This document shows, one piece after another, positions 40,537 through 49,674 of a stretch of DNA of 64,000 nucleotides. Location of the stretch: contig JAAELT010000712.1 in NCBI GenBank assembly GCA_024226315.1, positions 1 to 64,000 of the forward strand, in the 5' to 3' direction. The notes under the pieces were generated by a model, which did no database searches, was not told the origin of the DNA, and was given only the letters and a program-made list of their open reading frames with translations. The stretch is from a bacterium (GTDB lineage Bacteria; Acidobacteriota; Thermoanaerobaculia; Multivoradales; J023). A program made the translations under genes and the position numbers. Position 1 is the first letter of the stretch. The number at the start of each line of letters is the position of its first letter.

Positions 40537-43500
40537 ATGCGCGACAGGAGGTCCGTATCCATGAGATTCCGGCGGCAGATCGCGCCCGTCTCCCTGATCC
40601 TGGCTGTATGCTTCGTCTGCGCCGGGCCGGCCACGGCGGAGCGGCCCGAGCCACCCCCCTACTACGCGGTGCGCGACGCTCGGGTCGTCACCGCCGCGGG
40701 AGATACGCTCGAACGCGCCACGGTGTTGATTGCCGATGGCCTGATCGAGGCACTCGGCACGGACTTGGCAATTCCCACGGATGCCTGGGTGATCGAAGGC
40801 GAGGGTCTGACGCTCTACCCGGGACTGATCGACGCGATGACCGATCTCGCGCAGAAACGCGAAGAGGCGCCGGGCCGAGCCGGGTCCGGCGGCGGCCGTC
40901 CGGGCGGAGCTCCGCGGCCGACCATCCGGGGCCCGGAAGATCGGCCTGCGACCACGCCCTGGGTCAGCGCTGCACAGATGCTCGGCGACGGTGACGACCG
41001 GGTCGCCCAATGGCGCGAGGCCGGCTTCACGGCCGCGGTGAGCGTGCCGACCAGGGGGTTCTTCGCCGGCCAGGCATCGTTGGTCCACCTCGGCGACAGC
41101 GAGCCGAAGGAACGGGTGCTGGCGACGCCGGTGGCGCAGCGCATCAGCTTCAGAAGCGGCGGAGGCGGTTTCCGCAGCTTTCCAGGCTCGCTGATGGGCG
41201 GTATCTCCTACGTCCGGCAGGTACTCTCCGACGCCCGTCACGAGGCGATCGAGCTCGAGCTCTACGAGCGATCGCCGAACGGCCGGCAGCGGCCGATCCA
41301 CGACCGCGCGCTCGAGCCGATCCGCCACGCGATCACAGGTCGGCTGCCTTTCCTGATGCCGGCCGATCACGGTCGGGAAATCGACCGGGTACTTCAGATC
41401 GCCGCGGAAGCGGAGATCGTGCCTGTGCTCTACGGCGGCCAGGGCGCCTACGCCCGCGTCGACGCGCTGGCCGAGAGCCGGACGCCAGTGCTGGTGAGCC
41501 TGGACTGGCCCGAGGCGGACAAGGACGCCGATCCGGACGCGGACACGCCGCTGCCGATGCTCCACCACCGGCGCAAGGCGCCCGCCACGCCCGGGATGCT
41601 CGCTGATGCCGGTGTGCCCTTCGCGTTCACCTCGGACGGACTCTCCAGCCCGGCCAAGATCTTCGAAGGCGTGCGCGCGGCGACCGGCGCCGGGCTCTCG
41701 AACGACGACGCGCTCGCGGCCCTGACTCTGGACGCCGCCCGCATCCTGGGAGTCGACGATCGCCTGGGATCGATCGAGGCCGGCAAGATTGCCAACCTGG
41801 TGCTGGCCACCGCCGAGCCCTGGATCGAGGACGCCGAGGTGCGTGCGGTGTTCGTCGACGGCCGCAAGTATGAACAACGCAAAGAGGACGAAGACGCCGA
41901 GCCGCCCGCCACGGACGTCTCCGGCACCTGGGCGCTGCAGCTCGAGACTCCCGGCGGCGTCCGTGACATGACTGCCGATCTGAAGATGACCGACGACGGC
42001 AAGGTCACCGGCGATCTCACCAGCCAGCGAGGCACCGTCACGGTCGATGACGGGCGTATGAGCGGTGACCGGCTGAGCTTCGAGACCACCCGCACCATGG
42101 GTCCGCGCACGGTCACGGCCTCCTACTCCCTGACCGTCGCCGAGGACAACGTGGAAGGCACGCTCCGTGCCGGGCCGCGGTCGATGGAGATCACCGGCGA
42201 GCGCACCGCGGAGGCGTCGGAAGCGGAGGCCGAAGACGGCGAAGAACCCGCCGTGTCGACCGAGGAGCTCGAACGAGCGATGGCCCTCTACAGCGGCCCG
42301 ATTCGCGATGGCAACAGCTTCGCGATCACCGGCGCCACTGTCTACACGGTGAGCGGCGAGACCCTGGAAGACGCCACGGTGGTGGTCGACGGTGGCAAGA
42401 TCCGCGCGATCGGGACAGGGATCGAGATTCCACCAGGTATCGAGGCGATCGACGCCGACGGTGGCTCGGTGATCCCTGGCATCATCGACGCCCATTCCCA
42501 CATCGCCATCGAGGGAGGCGGTAACGAAGGCTCGGTAGCGGTCAGTGCAATGGTGTCGATTCAGGACGTGATCGAGCCCGAGGACATCGCCATCTACAGG
42601 GCACTGGCCGGCGGCGTCACCACCGTCAACGTACTGCACGGCAGCGCCAACCCGATCGGCGGCGGAAACGCCGTGCTCAAGCTGCGCTGGGGTTCGGACG
42701 CCGGCGGGCTGCGCTTCGAAGGAGCACCCTCCGGCATCAAGTTCGCGCTCGGCGAGAACCCCAAGCGCTCGCGCTCGAACCCTCCGCCCGGCGTCGAGCG
42801 ACGTTACCCCGCTACCCGCATGGGGGTCATGGACGTCATCCGGCAGGCTTTCGAGGAAGCACGCGACTACCGCGCTGACTGGCAGCGGTACGAGAGCTCG
42901 AGCGACAAGAACAGGCTGTCGCCGCGCAGGGACTTGAAGCTCGAACGATTGGCGGAAGTACTGGCCGGCGAACGCCTGGTGCATGCTCACTGCTACCGCG
43001 CCGACGAGATCCTGCAACTGTTGCGATTAGCCGAGGACTTCGACTTCCGTATCGCCACCCTGCAGCACGTGCTCGAAGGCTACAAGGTGGCCGACGAGAT
43101 CGCTGCTCACGGCGCCGGCGCCTCGACCTTTTCCGACTGGTGGGGCTACAAGGTCGAGGCATACGACGCGATTCCCCACAACGCGGCGCTGATGGCCGAA
43201 AGAGGTGTGATGGTGTCGATCAACTCGGACAGCGGCGAGGAGATGCGCCACCTCAACCAAGAAGCGGCGAAAGCCGTGAAATGGGGCGGCCTCGACGAGA
43301 TCGAGGCACTGAAGCTGGTCACCCTGAACCCCGCCCTGCAACTCGGCATCGGCGACAGCGTTGGCTCGATCGAGGTCGGCAAGGATGCCGACCTCGTCCT
43401 CTACGACGGCCACCCGCTGTCGATCTTCTCGGTGGTCCAGAAGACCTTTGTCGACGGCGTGCTCTACTTCGACCGGAATGCTGATCGCGAACGGCAAGCC

Positions 43501-43644
43501 GCGATCGACGCGGTCAAGGAGAAGCTGGCGCCGGAGGAGGATGAGGAGACCACAGAAGAGAGGGGCGAAGAAGAAGAGGCTCCCTCACCGCCCGAATCAC
43601 GAGTCGAAGACATCCATTACAGCTGTCGGGAGGTGGGTCCATGA
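40537..43644 (+). CDS. Exported amidohydrolase with two hydrolase-like halves, 1035 aa
   Basis: A signal peptide follows a short basic leader (FRRQIAPVSLILAVCFVCAG). The N-terminal half (about 40-440) is amidohydrolase-like, starting YYAVRDARVVTAAGD and ending GSIEAGKIANLVLATAEPW, but its HxH position reads YPGLIDAMTDLA, so metal ligands are missing. A beta-rich spacer of about 110 residues follows. The C-terminal half (about 585-1010) is a complete amidohydrolase: IPGIIDAHSHIAIEGGG with the HxH pair, LVHAHCYRADEI, LQHVLEGYKVADEIAAHG and SINSDSGEEMRHL. The pattern resembles imidazolonepropionase/prolidase-like exported enzymes. AAAGGAG precedes ATG 40537 by 6 bases. Its stop overlaps the next gene by ATGA. 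Confidence 0.85.
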   Translation: MRDRRSVSMRFRRQIAPVSLILAVCFVCAGPATAERPEPPPYYAVRDARVVTAAGDTLERATVLIADGLIEALGTDLAIPTDAWVIEGEGLTLYPGLIDAMTDLAQKREEAPGRAGSGGGRPGGAPRPTIRGPEDRPATTPWVSAAQMLGDGDDRVAQWREAGFTAAVSVPTRGFFAGQASLVHLGDSEPKERVLATPVAQRISFRSGGGGFRSFPGSLMGGISYVRQVLSDARHEAIELELYERSPNGRQRPIHDRALEPIRHAITGRLPFLMPADHGREIDRVLQIAAEAEIVPVLYGGQGAYARVDALAESRTPVLVSLDWPEADKDADPDADTPLPMLHHRRKAPATPGMLADAGVPFAFTSDGLSSPAKIFEGVRAATGAGLSNDDALAALTLDAARILGVDDRLGSIEAGKIANLVLATAEPWIEDAEVRAVFVDGRKYEQRKEDEDAEPPATDVSGTWALQLETPGGVRDMTADLKMTDDGKVTGDLTSQRGTVTVDDGRMSGDRLSFETTRTMGPRTVTASYSLTVAEDNVEGTLRAGPRSMEITGERTAEASEAEAEDGEEPAVSTEELERAMALYSGPIRDGNSFAITGATVYTVSGETLEDATVVVDGGKIRAIGTGIEIPPGIEAIDADGGSVIPGIIDAHSHIAIEGGGNEGSVAVSAMVSIQDVIEPEDIAIYRALAGGVTTVNVLHGSANPIGGGNAVLKLRWGSDAGGLRFEGAPSGIKFALGENPKRSRSNPPPGVERRYPATRMGVMDVIRQAFEEARDYRADWQRYESSSDKNRLSPRRDLKLERLAEVLAGERLVHAHCYRADEILQLLRLAEDFDFRIATLQHVLEGYKVADEIAAHGAGASTFSDWWGYKVEAYDAIPHNAALMAERGVMVSINSDSGEEMRHLNQEAAKAVKWGGLDEIEALKLVTLNPALQLGIGDSVGSIEVGKDADLVLYDGHPLSIFSVVQKTFVDGVLYFDRNADRERQAAIDAVKEKLAPEEDEETTEERGEEEEAPSPPESRVEDIHYSCREVGP

Positions 43645-44936
43645 AACACGCCATCGTCCTCACCGTCTGCCTTGCCGCGAGCAACCTCGCCGCCGAACCG
43701 TTGGTGCTCGAGAACGGCACCGTCCACACTCTGGCCGGCGACTCGTTCACCGGCCGCGTGGTCATCGACAGCGGCCTGATCACGGACGCCGGTCCCGGCG
43801 CCGTGGCTCCGGACGGCGCCAGGCGACTCGACGTCGCCGGCCTGCATGTCTATCCGGGCCTCTTCGACGCCCTCTCCACCCTCGGCCTGACGGAGATCAA
43901 CGCAGTCGCGGCGACCGTCGATACCGCGGAGCTGGGAGCCTACAACCCCCACCTGATGGCAGCCACCGCGGTGCATCCCGCAAGCGAGGTGATCCCGGTC
44001 ACCAGGGCCAACGGCATCACCCACGCGGTGACCGGGCCACGCGCCGGCCAGGGCGGCGTAATCGCCGGACAGGCCGCCCTCCTCCACCTGGACGGCTGGA
44101 CAGTCGAGGAGATGGCGATCGAGCCGTCGATCGCCATGGTGATTCAGTGGCCGGCAATCCAGACCCGCATCTTTGACCGGAGCACCTTCACCCGCCGCAC
44201 GGTGCCGTACAACGAAGCCAAGGAGAAGGCAGAGGAGGCACGTGCAGAGTTGCGCGACTGGCTCGAAGCGGCTCGCCACTACGCACAAGCAGCCAGCGCC
44301 GGCGACGGCCGGGCGGAGCACGACCTGAAGCTCGAGGCGCTGGCGCGAGTCGCCGACGGCAGCCAGCCCGTGCTTTTGCTGGCCAATGCCGAGCGAGACA
44401 TCACCGCGGCAGCCGATTTTGCCGAACGCGAGGGGCTCGACATCGTTCTCGCCGGCGGCAGGGACGCCTGGAAGGTGAAGGAAATGCTGGCGGAGAAGGA
44501 TATTCCGGTGATCCTGGGCCGTACCCAGAGTCTGCCAGCCGAGGACGATGACCCCTACGATCGCCCGTTTCGAGGCGCCGGCGACCTGCGGGAGGCGGGG
44601 GTGAGAATCGCCTTCGGATCGGCCGCGGGCGGTGGTTTCGGTCCGGGTGGCCCGCACTCGGCACGCACCCTACCCTACGAGAGCGCCACCGCCTCGGCTT
44701 TCGGTCTGAGCCGGGAGGAGGCGCTCAAGGCGCTCACCATCTACCCGGCCGAGATCCTGGGCGTCGGCGATCGGCTGGGAACCATCGAGAAGGGCAAGAT
44801 CGCCAATCTGATGGTCACCGACGGCGATCCGCTCGAGATCACCACACGGGTCGTCCACCTGATCATCGCTGGCAAGGAGGTCTCGACGGACAACCGCCAC
44901 CGGGACCTGTACCAGCGCTATCGCGCCCGGCCTTGA
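43641..44936 (+). CDS. Exported amidohydrolase-like protein, degenerate metal site
   Basis: The 431-aa product has a short signal (MKHAIVLTVCLAASNLAAEP), the amidohydrolase entry LVLENGTVHTLAGDSF and the exit GTIEKGKIANLMVTDGDPL. Like the first half of its upstream neighbour it lacks HxH at the usual place (YPGLFDALSTLGL), so it is probably not a stand-alone hydrolase. Strong similarity of layout to that N-terminal half suggests paralogy. The ATGA overlap means the two are made together, so it may be a partner or pseudoenzyme subunit. The middle is Glu/Ala-rich and helical (EAKEKAEEARAELRDWLEAA). Confidence 0.8.
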   Translation: MKHAIVLTVCLAASNLAAEPLVLENGTVHTLAGDSFTGRVVIDSGLITDAGPGAVAPDGARRLDVAGLHVYPGLFDALSTLGLTEINAVAATVDTAELGAYNPHLMAATAVHPASEVIPVTRANGITHAVTGPRAGQGGVIAGQAALLHLDGWTVEEMAIEPSIAMVIQWPAIQTRIFDRSTFTRRTVPYNEAKEKAEEARAELRDWLEAARHYAQAASAGDGRAEHDLKLEALARVADGSQPVLLLANAERDITAAADFAEREGLDIVLAGGRDAWKVKEMLAEKDIPVILGRTQSLPAEDDDPYDRPFRGAGDLREAGVRIAFGSAAGGGFGPGGPHSARTLPYESATASAFGLSREEALKALTIYPAEILGVGDRLGTIEKGKIANLMVTDGDPLEITTRVVHLIIAGKEVSTDNRHRDLYQRYRARP

Positions 44937-44949
44937 AACCGGGCTGGAA

Positions 44950-44996
44950 GGTGCCGGCCGAGCGGGTGCGCTCAGCAACCTTCGGCCGCCGGCACC
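44950..44996. terminator. Hairpin between convergent amidohydrolase and DUF2071 genes
   Basis: GGTGCCGG-CCGA (44950-44961) pairs with TCGG-CCG-CCGGCACC (44982-44996), leaving a three-base bulge and a 20-base loop. The distal arm lies inside the 3' end of the DUF2071 gene. No T-tract follows. Confidence 0.35.
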
Positions 44997-45730
44997 CTGC
45001 CGCGGGCCAGGGACAGCGCCCGCATCTCGGCCAGCTCGAAAACGAACGGGATCTCCGGACACAGCCAGGCTGAATGCGGGCTTCGCCAGACGTCCTCGCT
45101 GAGCTTGGCGACACACTCGGCGACCAGGTCGGCCGAGCCCACTTCGACCGCCAGCGGCCAGACCTCGCCCGAGGTGCGAGTGGTCTGGATCGGACGCAGG
45201 CGCTGATTCCACACCACGTAGCCTCGCGTCCGCTGGCGAAAGTAGTCGAGGGTCTGCTCCCAGCTGCCCAGCCGCGGTCCGGGTCCGAAGTCGGGTGAGG
45301 CCACCCGGCCCGTCACCTCCAGGCTCCGTCGGCGGCGGACCGTCCAGCTCCAGGAATCGCCGCATGGCTGTTTCGATGGCCGCGGATAGGAGAATCGCGC
45401 CGCGGCCGCCGGCTGCCGAGCCAGCAGGCGCGACACGGGCACGCTCCACAACGGCACCAGCATGCGGCGAAAAAGAACCGAGGGCACGCCGTCGCCATCG
45501 AGCACGTAGACACGGCAGTTCATCTGCGGGTACGAGAGCCTGAGGAAAGGCAGAGTCTCGAGCCGCAGGCGCGAGAGCCGGAACAGCAGCGCCGAAGCGA
45601 AGATGTACTCGCCGCCACCCGGCCCCTCGTGCACCTCGTAGCGTAGCGGCGGCGGCAAAGGCGGCGCCGAATCGTGAGGCAGGGCCCAGTTCAGGTAGAG
45701 GCAATCGAGCGCTTTGGTCCGCACGTGCAT
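44972..45730 (-). CDS. DUF2071 family protein
   Basis: The 252-aa product fits DUF2071 (YqjF-like): LDCLYLNWALPHDSAPPLPP, PFLRLSYPQMNCRVYVLDGD and SVLFRRMLVPLWSVPVSRLL correspond to the conserved strands where the family has a P-x-NVR-Y core and a FFS-LDA segment. No function is known for the family; some are found beside aromatic-degradation or stress genes. It is cytoplasmic. ATG 45730 was chosen because the family N-terminus starts there. A high density of Arg/Ser in the middle (SKQPCGDSWSWTVRRRRSLE) may indicate sequence drift. Confidence 0.65.
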   Translation of the reverse strand: MHVRTKALDCLYLNWALPHDSAPPLPPPLRYEVHEGPGGGEYIFASALLFRLSRLRLETLPFLRLSYPQMNCRVYVLDGDGVPSVLFRRMLVPLWSVPVSRLLARQPAAAARFSYPRPSKQPCGDSWSWTVRRRRSLEVTGRVASPDFGPGPRLGSWEQTLDYFRQRTRGYVVWNQRLRPIQTTRTSGEVWPLAVEVGSADLVAECVAKLSEDVWRSPHSAWLCPEIPFVFELAEMRALSLARGRVPAAEGC

Positions 45731-45789
45731 CGGAAGAATCCTATCGCCGGGCGTCCACAATCATCACCATGCGCCGGACCGTCGCGCCA

Positions 45790-46503
45790 TCACTCTCCTC
45801 CCCTCAGACGGTCGCGCACCTCCTGCATGTCTTCCCAGGTCGGCCGCTTGTATTTTGAGTACCGCAGCAGAGCCGCTGGATGGTAGGTCGCTCGAGCGGG
45901 CACGCCGCGCACGGTGTGCCAACGGCCGCGTAGTCTGCCGAGAGCTTCGGTGGTGCCGAACAGGGCCTGAGCGGCGACGCGGCCCAACGCCACGATCACC
46001 CGCGGTCTGACGAGCTCGATCTGGCGCTCGAGGTAGCCTCTGCAGGCCGCGATCTCGTCTCGTTCCGGGTCTCGGTTGCTGGGTGGTCGACACTTGACGA
46101 CGTTGGCGATGTAAACCTCATCACGCTCCAGGTCGATGGCACGCAGGATCTTGGTCAGCAGCTCGCCGGCGGGGCCGACGAAAGGCAGGCCGCGCCGATC
46201 CTCTTCCGCCCCCGGGCCCTCGCCGACGAGCATCAGGTCGGCGTCTGGGTTGCCGCTGCCGAAGACCACTTGTTTCCGGCCCTCGCTGAGCCGGCACGCG
46301 GCGCACTCCGAAGCCTCGGTGGCGAGCTCCCCGAGCGCCACGGCGCGCTCCTCGGAATCCGCGGCGTCCGTAGCGGGCGTTCCGGCTGGGCCCCGGGCGT
46401 GAGGATCGGGGACGCCGGCTCCAGGCAGATACAGTTCTTCGTAGCCGATCCCGTTCAGGTGATCGAGCAGCTCAGCCAGCGGTTCCGACAGCCGATCGCT
46501 CAC
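45790..46503 (-). CDS. Family 4 uracil-DNA glycosylase
   Basis: The 237-aa enzyme removes uracil from DNA in base-excision repair. Core motifs are MLVGEGPGAEEDRRGLPFVG (motif 1), YIANVVKCRPPSNRDPERDE and GVPARATYHPAALLR (motif 3). Four iron-sulfur cysteines are likely: CAAC in the segment ASECAACRLSEGR, C in VKCRPP and C in IAACRGYLER. An 80-aa N-terminal extension precedes the core. Its start overlaps the coaBC end by 32 bases, so the two genes are co-transcribed. Confidence 0.9.
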   Translation of the reverse strand: MSDRLSEPLAELLDHLNGIGYEELYLPGAGVPDPHARGPAGTPATDAADSEERAVALGELATEASECAACRLSEGRKQVVFGSGNPDADLMLVGEGPGAEEDRRGLPFVGPAGELLTKILRAIDLERDEVYIANVVKCRPPSNRDPERDEIAACRGYLERQIELVRPRVIVALGRVAAQALFGTTEALGRLRGRWHTVRGVPARATYHPAALLRYSKYKRPTWEDMQEVRDRLRGGE

Positions 46504-47713
46504 GGTCCTCCAGGGCGTCGCGGAAGAGATCGATCAGGGCCACCGCCAGCTCCTCCTTCGGGCGGCGCTCGAGATGGCTCGGCTCACCCGATCGGCTGTA
46601 GACCGTCACTTCGTTGTTCTCGGCGCCGAAGCCGATGTCGGAGCGTGAGACGTCGTTCCAGATCAGGAAGTCGGCGCCCTTGCGGGCCAGCTTGGCGGTC
46701 GCTTCCTCGACCGACGGCTCGGTCTCGGCGGCGAAACCCACCAGCAGCGCCCGCGGCGCCACCTCCGGCAAGCCAGCGAGGATGTCCGGATTCTCCTCGA
46801 GCTCGAGTGTCGGCACCCCTCGCGCGCGCTTGATTTTACCACCAGCGGGACTGCTCGGGCGAAAGTCCGCCACGGCTGCCGTCATCACGATCAGCTCCGC
46901 TTCGCCAGCGTGCCGATAGACCGCGTCGCGCATCTCGAAAGCGGTGGTGACGTCGATCCGCTCGACGCCCGCCGGCGTCGGCAGCGCCACCGGCCCGGCC
47001 ACCAGGGTAGTGCTCGCTCCCTGACGCGCCGCTTCGGCCGCCAGAGCGAATCCCATCTTGCCACTGGAGCGGTTGCCCAGGTAACGCACCGGATCGATCG
47101 GCTCGTGAGTCGGGCCGGCACTGATCAGCACTCGGCGTCCGGCCAGCGCTCCGGTAACGCCGGCCCCGCCGCTTACAGCCAGGCGCATCACCGCCTCGGC
47201 GACGTCCACCGGTTCGGACATTCGCCCGACCCCGACCTCCCCCGAGGCTAGCGGCCCTTCCTCGGGCCCGACGAAATGCACGCCGCGATTACTCAGGGTC
47301 TCGACATGGGCCGCAGTCGCTGCATGACTCCACATGTCGCTGTGCATGGCCGGAGCCAGCAGCACCGGCCCAGTGAATGCGAGGAGCGTCGTGGTCAGGA
47401 AATCATCCGCCAGCCCCAGGGCCAGGCGTGCCATCAGGTGAGCGGTCGCCGGCGCGACACACACGGCGTCGGCCCACTGGGCGGCGACGATATGGGATTC
47501 CTCACCGCGGCCGTTGGCGGTCAGGTACTCTTGCTCGTAGACGGCATGCCCGCTGAGCACTTCGAGGCTCAGTGGCGTCACGAACGAGCCGGCACTGCGG
47601 GTCAGGGCGCACTTGACCTCGCAGCCGCGCTCGATCAAGCGGCGCACCACGTCCGTCGACTTGTAGGCGGCGATGCCCCCGGTGACGCCGAGGAGGACTC
47701 TGGGCCGGCTCAT
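46472..47713 (-). CDS. coaBC: Phosphopantothenoylcysteine decarboxylase / phosphopantothenate-cysteine ligase
   Basis: The 413-aa fusion makes 4'-phosphopantetheine from 4'-phosphopantothenate and cysteine for coenzyme A. Residues 1-180 are CoaC (FMN-binding): VLLGVTGGIAAYKSTDVVRR, SLEVLSGHAVYEQEY, the histidine/Asn region CVAPATAHLMARLALGLADD and GPVLLAPAMHSDMW. Residues 190-400 are CoaB: RVLISAGPTHEPIDPVRYLG, NRSSGKMGFALAAEAARQGA, VMTAAVADFRP and KIKR. ATG 47713 matches family starts; the preceding TTG is possible. It is between rpoZ and the uracil-DNA glycosylase gene, a common bacterial arrangement. Confidence 0.93.
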   Translation of the reverse strand: MSRPRVLLGVTGGIAAYKSTDVVRRLIERGCEVKCALTRSAGSFVTPLSLEVLSGHAVYEQEYLTANGRGEESHIVAAQWADAVCVAPATAHLMARLALGLADDFLTTTLLAFTGPVLLAPAMHSDMWSHAATAAHVETLSNRGVHFVGPEEGPLASGEVGVGRMSEPVDVAEAVMRLAVSGGAGVTGALAGRRVLISAGPTHEPIDPVRYLGNRSSGKMGFALAAEAARQGASTTLVAGPVALPTPAGVERIDVTTAFEMRDAVYRHAGEAELIVMTAAVADFRPSSPAGGKIKRARGVPTLELEENPDILAGLPEVAPRALLVGFAAETEPSVEEATAKLARKGADFLIWNDVSRSDIGFGAENNEVTVYSRSGEPSHLERRPKEELAVALIDLFRDALEDRERSAVGTAG

Positions 47714-47737
47714 GGGCAATCGCGGGTGGCGCGGGGA

Positions 47738-48004
47738 TCACCCTCCCTTGGCGTCGGCCTCGCCCGCCGCGGCCTCGCCTTCCTCTCCGCCCTCGGCCCC
47801 GAGCGCGTCTTCGAGCACGTCTTCGGCCGGACCGTAGTCCCAACCCACGGCCTCGCCGAGGATCTCTTCCTGCGCCAGCCGGGTGTGCTTGGCACCGGGC
47901 TGCTCGACCTTGGGCTGCGCACCACGCATGATCTGCTCGGCGCGGGTGGAAGCCAGCAGGACGAAACGGAACTTACTGTCGATTTTCTCGGGAATCTGTC
48001 GCAT
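47738..48004 (-). CDS. rpoZ: RNA polymerase omega subunit
   Basis: The 88-aa protein starts MRQIPEKIDSKFRFVLLAST and RAEQIMRG, the omega pattern in which a helix contacts beta-prime, and continues with HTRLAQEEI. The last 35 residues are Gly/Glu/Ala-rich. Omega helps fold beta-prime and contributes to ppGpp binding. Gene order gmk-rpoZ-coaBC is conserved in many bacteria and supports the call. A 16-bp tandem repeat lies between gmk and its start. Confidence 0.85.
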   Translation of the reverse strand: MRQIPEKIDSKFRFVLLASTRAEQIMRGAQPKVEQPGAKHTRLAQEEILGEAVGWDYGPAEDVLEDALGAEGGEEGEAAAGEADAKGG

Positions 48005-48034
48005 CGCTCGAATCTCCGCCCGGGCCGTGGCTCC

Positions 48035-48098
48035 AGGTCTGGGTAAAAGCAGGTCTGGGTAAGAGCAGGTCTGGGTAAGAGCAGGTCTGGGTAAGAGC
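48035..48098. repeat. Four 16-bp tandem repeats between gmk and rpoZ
   Basis: AGGTCTGGGTAAGAGC at 48035-48050 (one mismatch), 48051-48066, 48067-48082 and 48083-48098. The array abuts the gmk stop codon exactly (48099-48101) and ends 30 bases before the rpoZ start, so it forms most of the gmk-rpoZ intergenic mRNA. Confidence 0.9.
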
Positions 48099-48776
48099 TC
48101 AGTCGCGTTGGCCGGAAACAGACCCATGCGCGGGCCGTGGGAAGCCCTCGAGGACTCCTTCGATCTGATCTTGCACGCGATCCCGGCGGAAGCGTCTGGC
48201 TAGGATGATGGCCGCGAATGCCTCGGAGGCACGGTCCAAGTCGTCGTTGACGATAACATACTCGTAGCTGCCATAGCAGCCCATCTCTCCGAGGGCATCC
48301 TGCAGGCGCAACTCGATCTGTTCGGCGGCGTCCAGACCGCGGCGACGAAGGCGACGTTCCATCTCCTGATAGCTCGGTGGCAGGATGAAGATCGCCGGCA
48401 CCTCCGGATGCAGGCGCAGCACCTGCTCCGCTCCCTGGACGTCGAGGTCGAGGACGACGTCACTACCGGTCTCCCGAAGCCGATCGATCTCGGCGCGGCT
48501 GGTACCGTAGAGCCTGCCGTGAACCACCGCCCACTCCAGGAAAGCGTCCTCGGCGATCAGCCGCTCGAATTCCTCGAGACCCACGAAATGGTAGTCGCGC
48601 CCGTCCACCTCACCGTTGCGCGGCGGTCGGGTCGTGTGGCTGACGGAAAACGCCAGGCTCCAAGGCGCCGCGTCGAGCTTGTCGAACACCCGCCGAATCA
48701 GGGTCGTCTTTCCGGCCGCGGACGGCGCCGAGACGATGAACAACTCGCCGCGGCCAGCTCGCACCTCATCGGACAT
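48099..48776 (-). CDS. gmk: Guanylate kinase
   Basis: The 225-aa kinase phosphorylates GMP to GDP. The P-loop is FIVSAPSAAGKTTLIRRVF near residue 14, followed by SHTTRPPRNGEVDGRDYHFV (the GMP-binding segment), EFERLIAEDAFLEWAVVHGR, LYGTSR and VVLDLDVQGAEQVL. The C-terminal extension of about 15 aa is unusual. It is the fourth gene of the yicC-gmk-rpoZ-coaBC row, as in many bacteria, and starts 19 bases after the yicC stop. Confidence 0.95.
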   Translation of the reverse strand: MSDEVRAGRGELFIVSAPSAAGKTTLIRRVFDKLDAAPWSLAFSVSHTTRPPRNGEVDGRDYHFVGLEEFERLIAEDAFLEWAVVHGRLYGTSRAEIDRLRETGSDVVLDLDVQGAEQVLRLHPEVPAIFILPPSYQEMERRLRRRGLDAAEQIELRLQDALGEMGCYGSYEYVIVNDDLDRASEAFAAIILARRFRRDRVQDQIEGVLEGFPRPAHGSVSGQRD

Positions 48777-48795
48777 AGCGCTCTGACCTCCTCCC

Positions 48796-49674
48796 TCATT
48801 CCACGTTCTGCACCTGTTCGCGTACCTGCTCGCAGAGCACCTTGGCGTCGAGCATGTTGCGAGTCATCTCGCTGTCGCGACACTTCGCCCCCAGGGTGTT
48901 GAGCTCGCGGAAGATTTCCTGGGCCAGGAAGTCCAACCGCTTGCCGATGCTCCCCCGCTGACGCATCGCCGACCTGAACTGTTCCAGATGCGATTCTAGC
49001 CGATCCAGCTCCTCGCTGACGTCGGCACGATCCACCAGATAGGCGACCTCCTGGGCCAGACGGTCCTCGTCCGGCCGGTCGCGATCGAGCAGCTCGGAGA
49101 TCCGGCGCCGCAGTGACGAAGACAGCTCTGCAGCCATCCCGGCCTTGAGCTCGCTCAAAGCCACGCCGATACGCTGGAGACCCGCGAGACGCTCCTCCAG
49201 AACAGCGAACAATTTCTCGCCCTCCGCCGCGCGTGCCGTCAGCAGCTGATCCAGCGCTGCCTCGACCACTGAGATCAGCAGAGCGCGATCTTCGTCGGTC
49301 CATTCCGGGTCGCGGATTTGGAGCTGCACGACCTCCGGCAGCCTCAGGAGGTCGCGCAGCTGAAGCTCGCCCGAGATCACCCCGCGGCCGGCGAGCGCAT
49401 CGGCCATCGTCTTGACCGCGTCGGCCACGGCTTCGTCGATCGTCACTTCCACGTCACGCGTCCCCAAAGACGCGACCTCCACCGAGACCTCCACCCTGCC
49501 GCGCTGCAGACGGCGGGACAGCACCTCTCGCAGCGACGGCTCGAGCGGGCGCAACTCGTCGCGCATGCGCGGCGACAGGTCCAGATAACGGTGGTTGACC
49601 CCTCGCAGAGTCACGGTCATGCGGAACCGCTCGTTCTCTTTCGACGCCTGGCCGAATCCGGTCATGCTGTGCAC
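48796..49674 (-). CDS. yicC: YicC family endoribonuclease
   Basis: The 292-aa product shows the YicC/YloC pattern: HSMTGFGQASKEN at the start, LRGVNHRYLDLSPRMRDELR, SLREVLSRRLQRGRVEVSVE, and at the C-terminus IGKRLDFLAQEIFRELNTLG followed by AKCRDSEMTRNMLDAK. Family members are recently recognised endoribonucleases connected with stationary phase and small-RNA turnover. I chose the GTG at 49674, which gives the family-typical N-terminus (x-H/Y-S-M-T) and overlaps the ABC exporter stop by one base. It precedes gmk by 19 bases. Confidence 0.93.
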   Translation of the reverse strand: MHSMTGFGQASKENERFRMTVTLRGVNHRYLDLSPRMRDELRPLEPSLREVLSRRLQRGRVEVSVEVASLGTRDVEVTIDEAVADAVKTMADALAGRGVISGELQLRDLLRLPEVVQLQIRDPEWTDEDRALLISVVEAALDQLLTARAAEGEKLFAVLEERLAGLQRIGVALSELKAGMAAELSSSLRRRISELLDRDRPDEDRLAQEVAYLVDRADVSEELDRLESHLEQFRSAMRQRGSIGKRLDFLAQEIFRELNTLGAKCRDSEMTRNMLDAKVLCEQVREQVQNVE

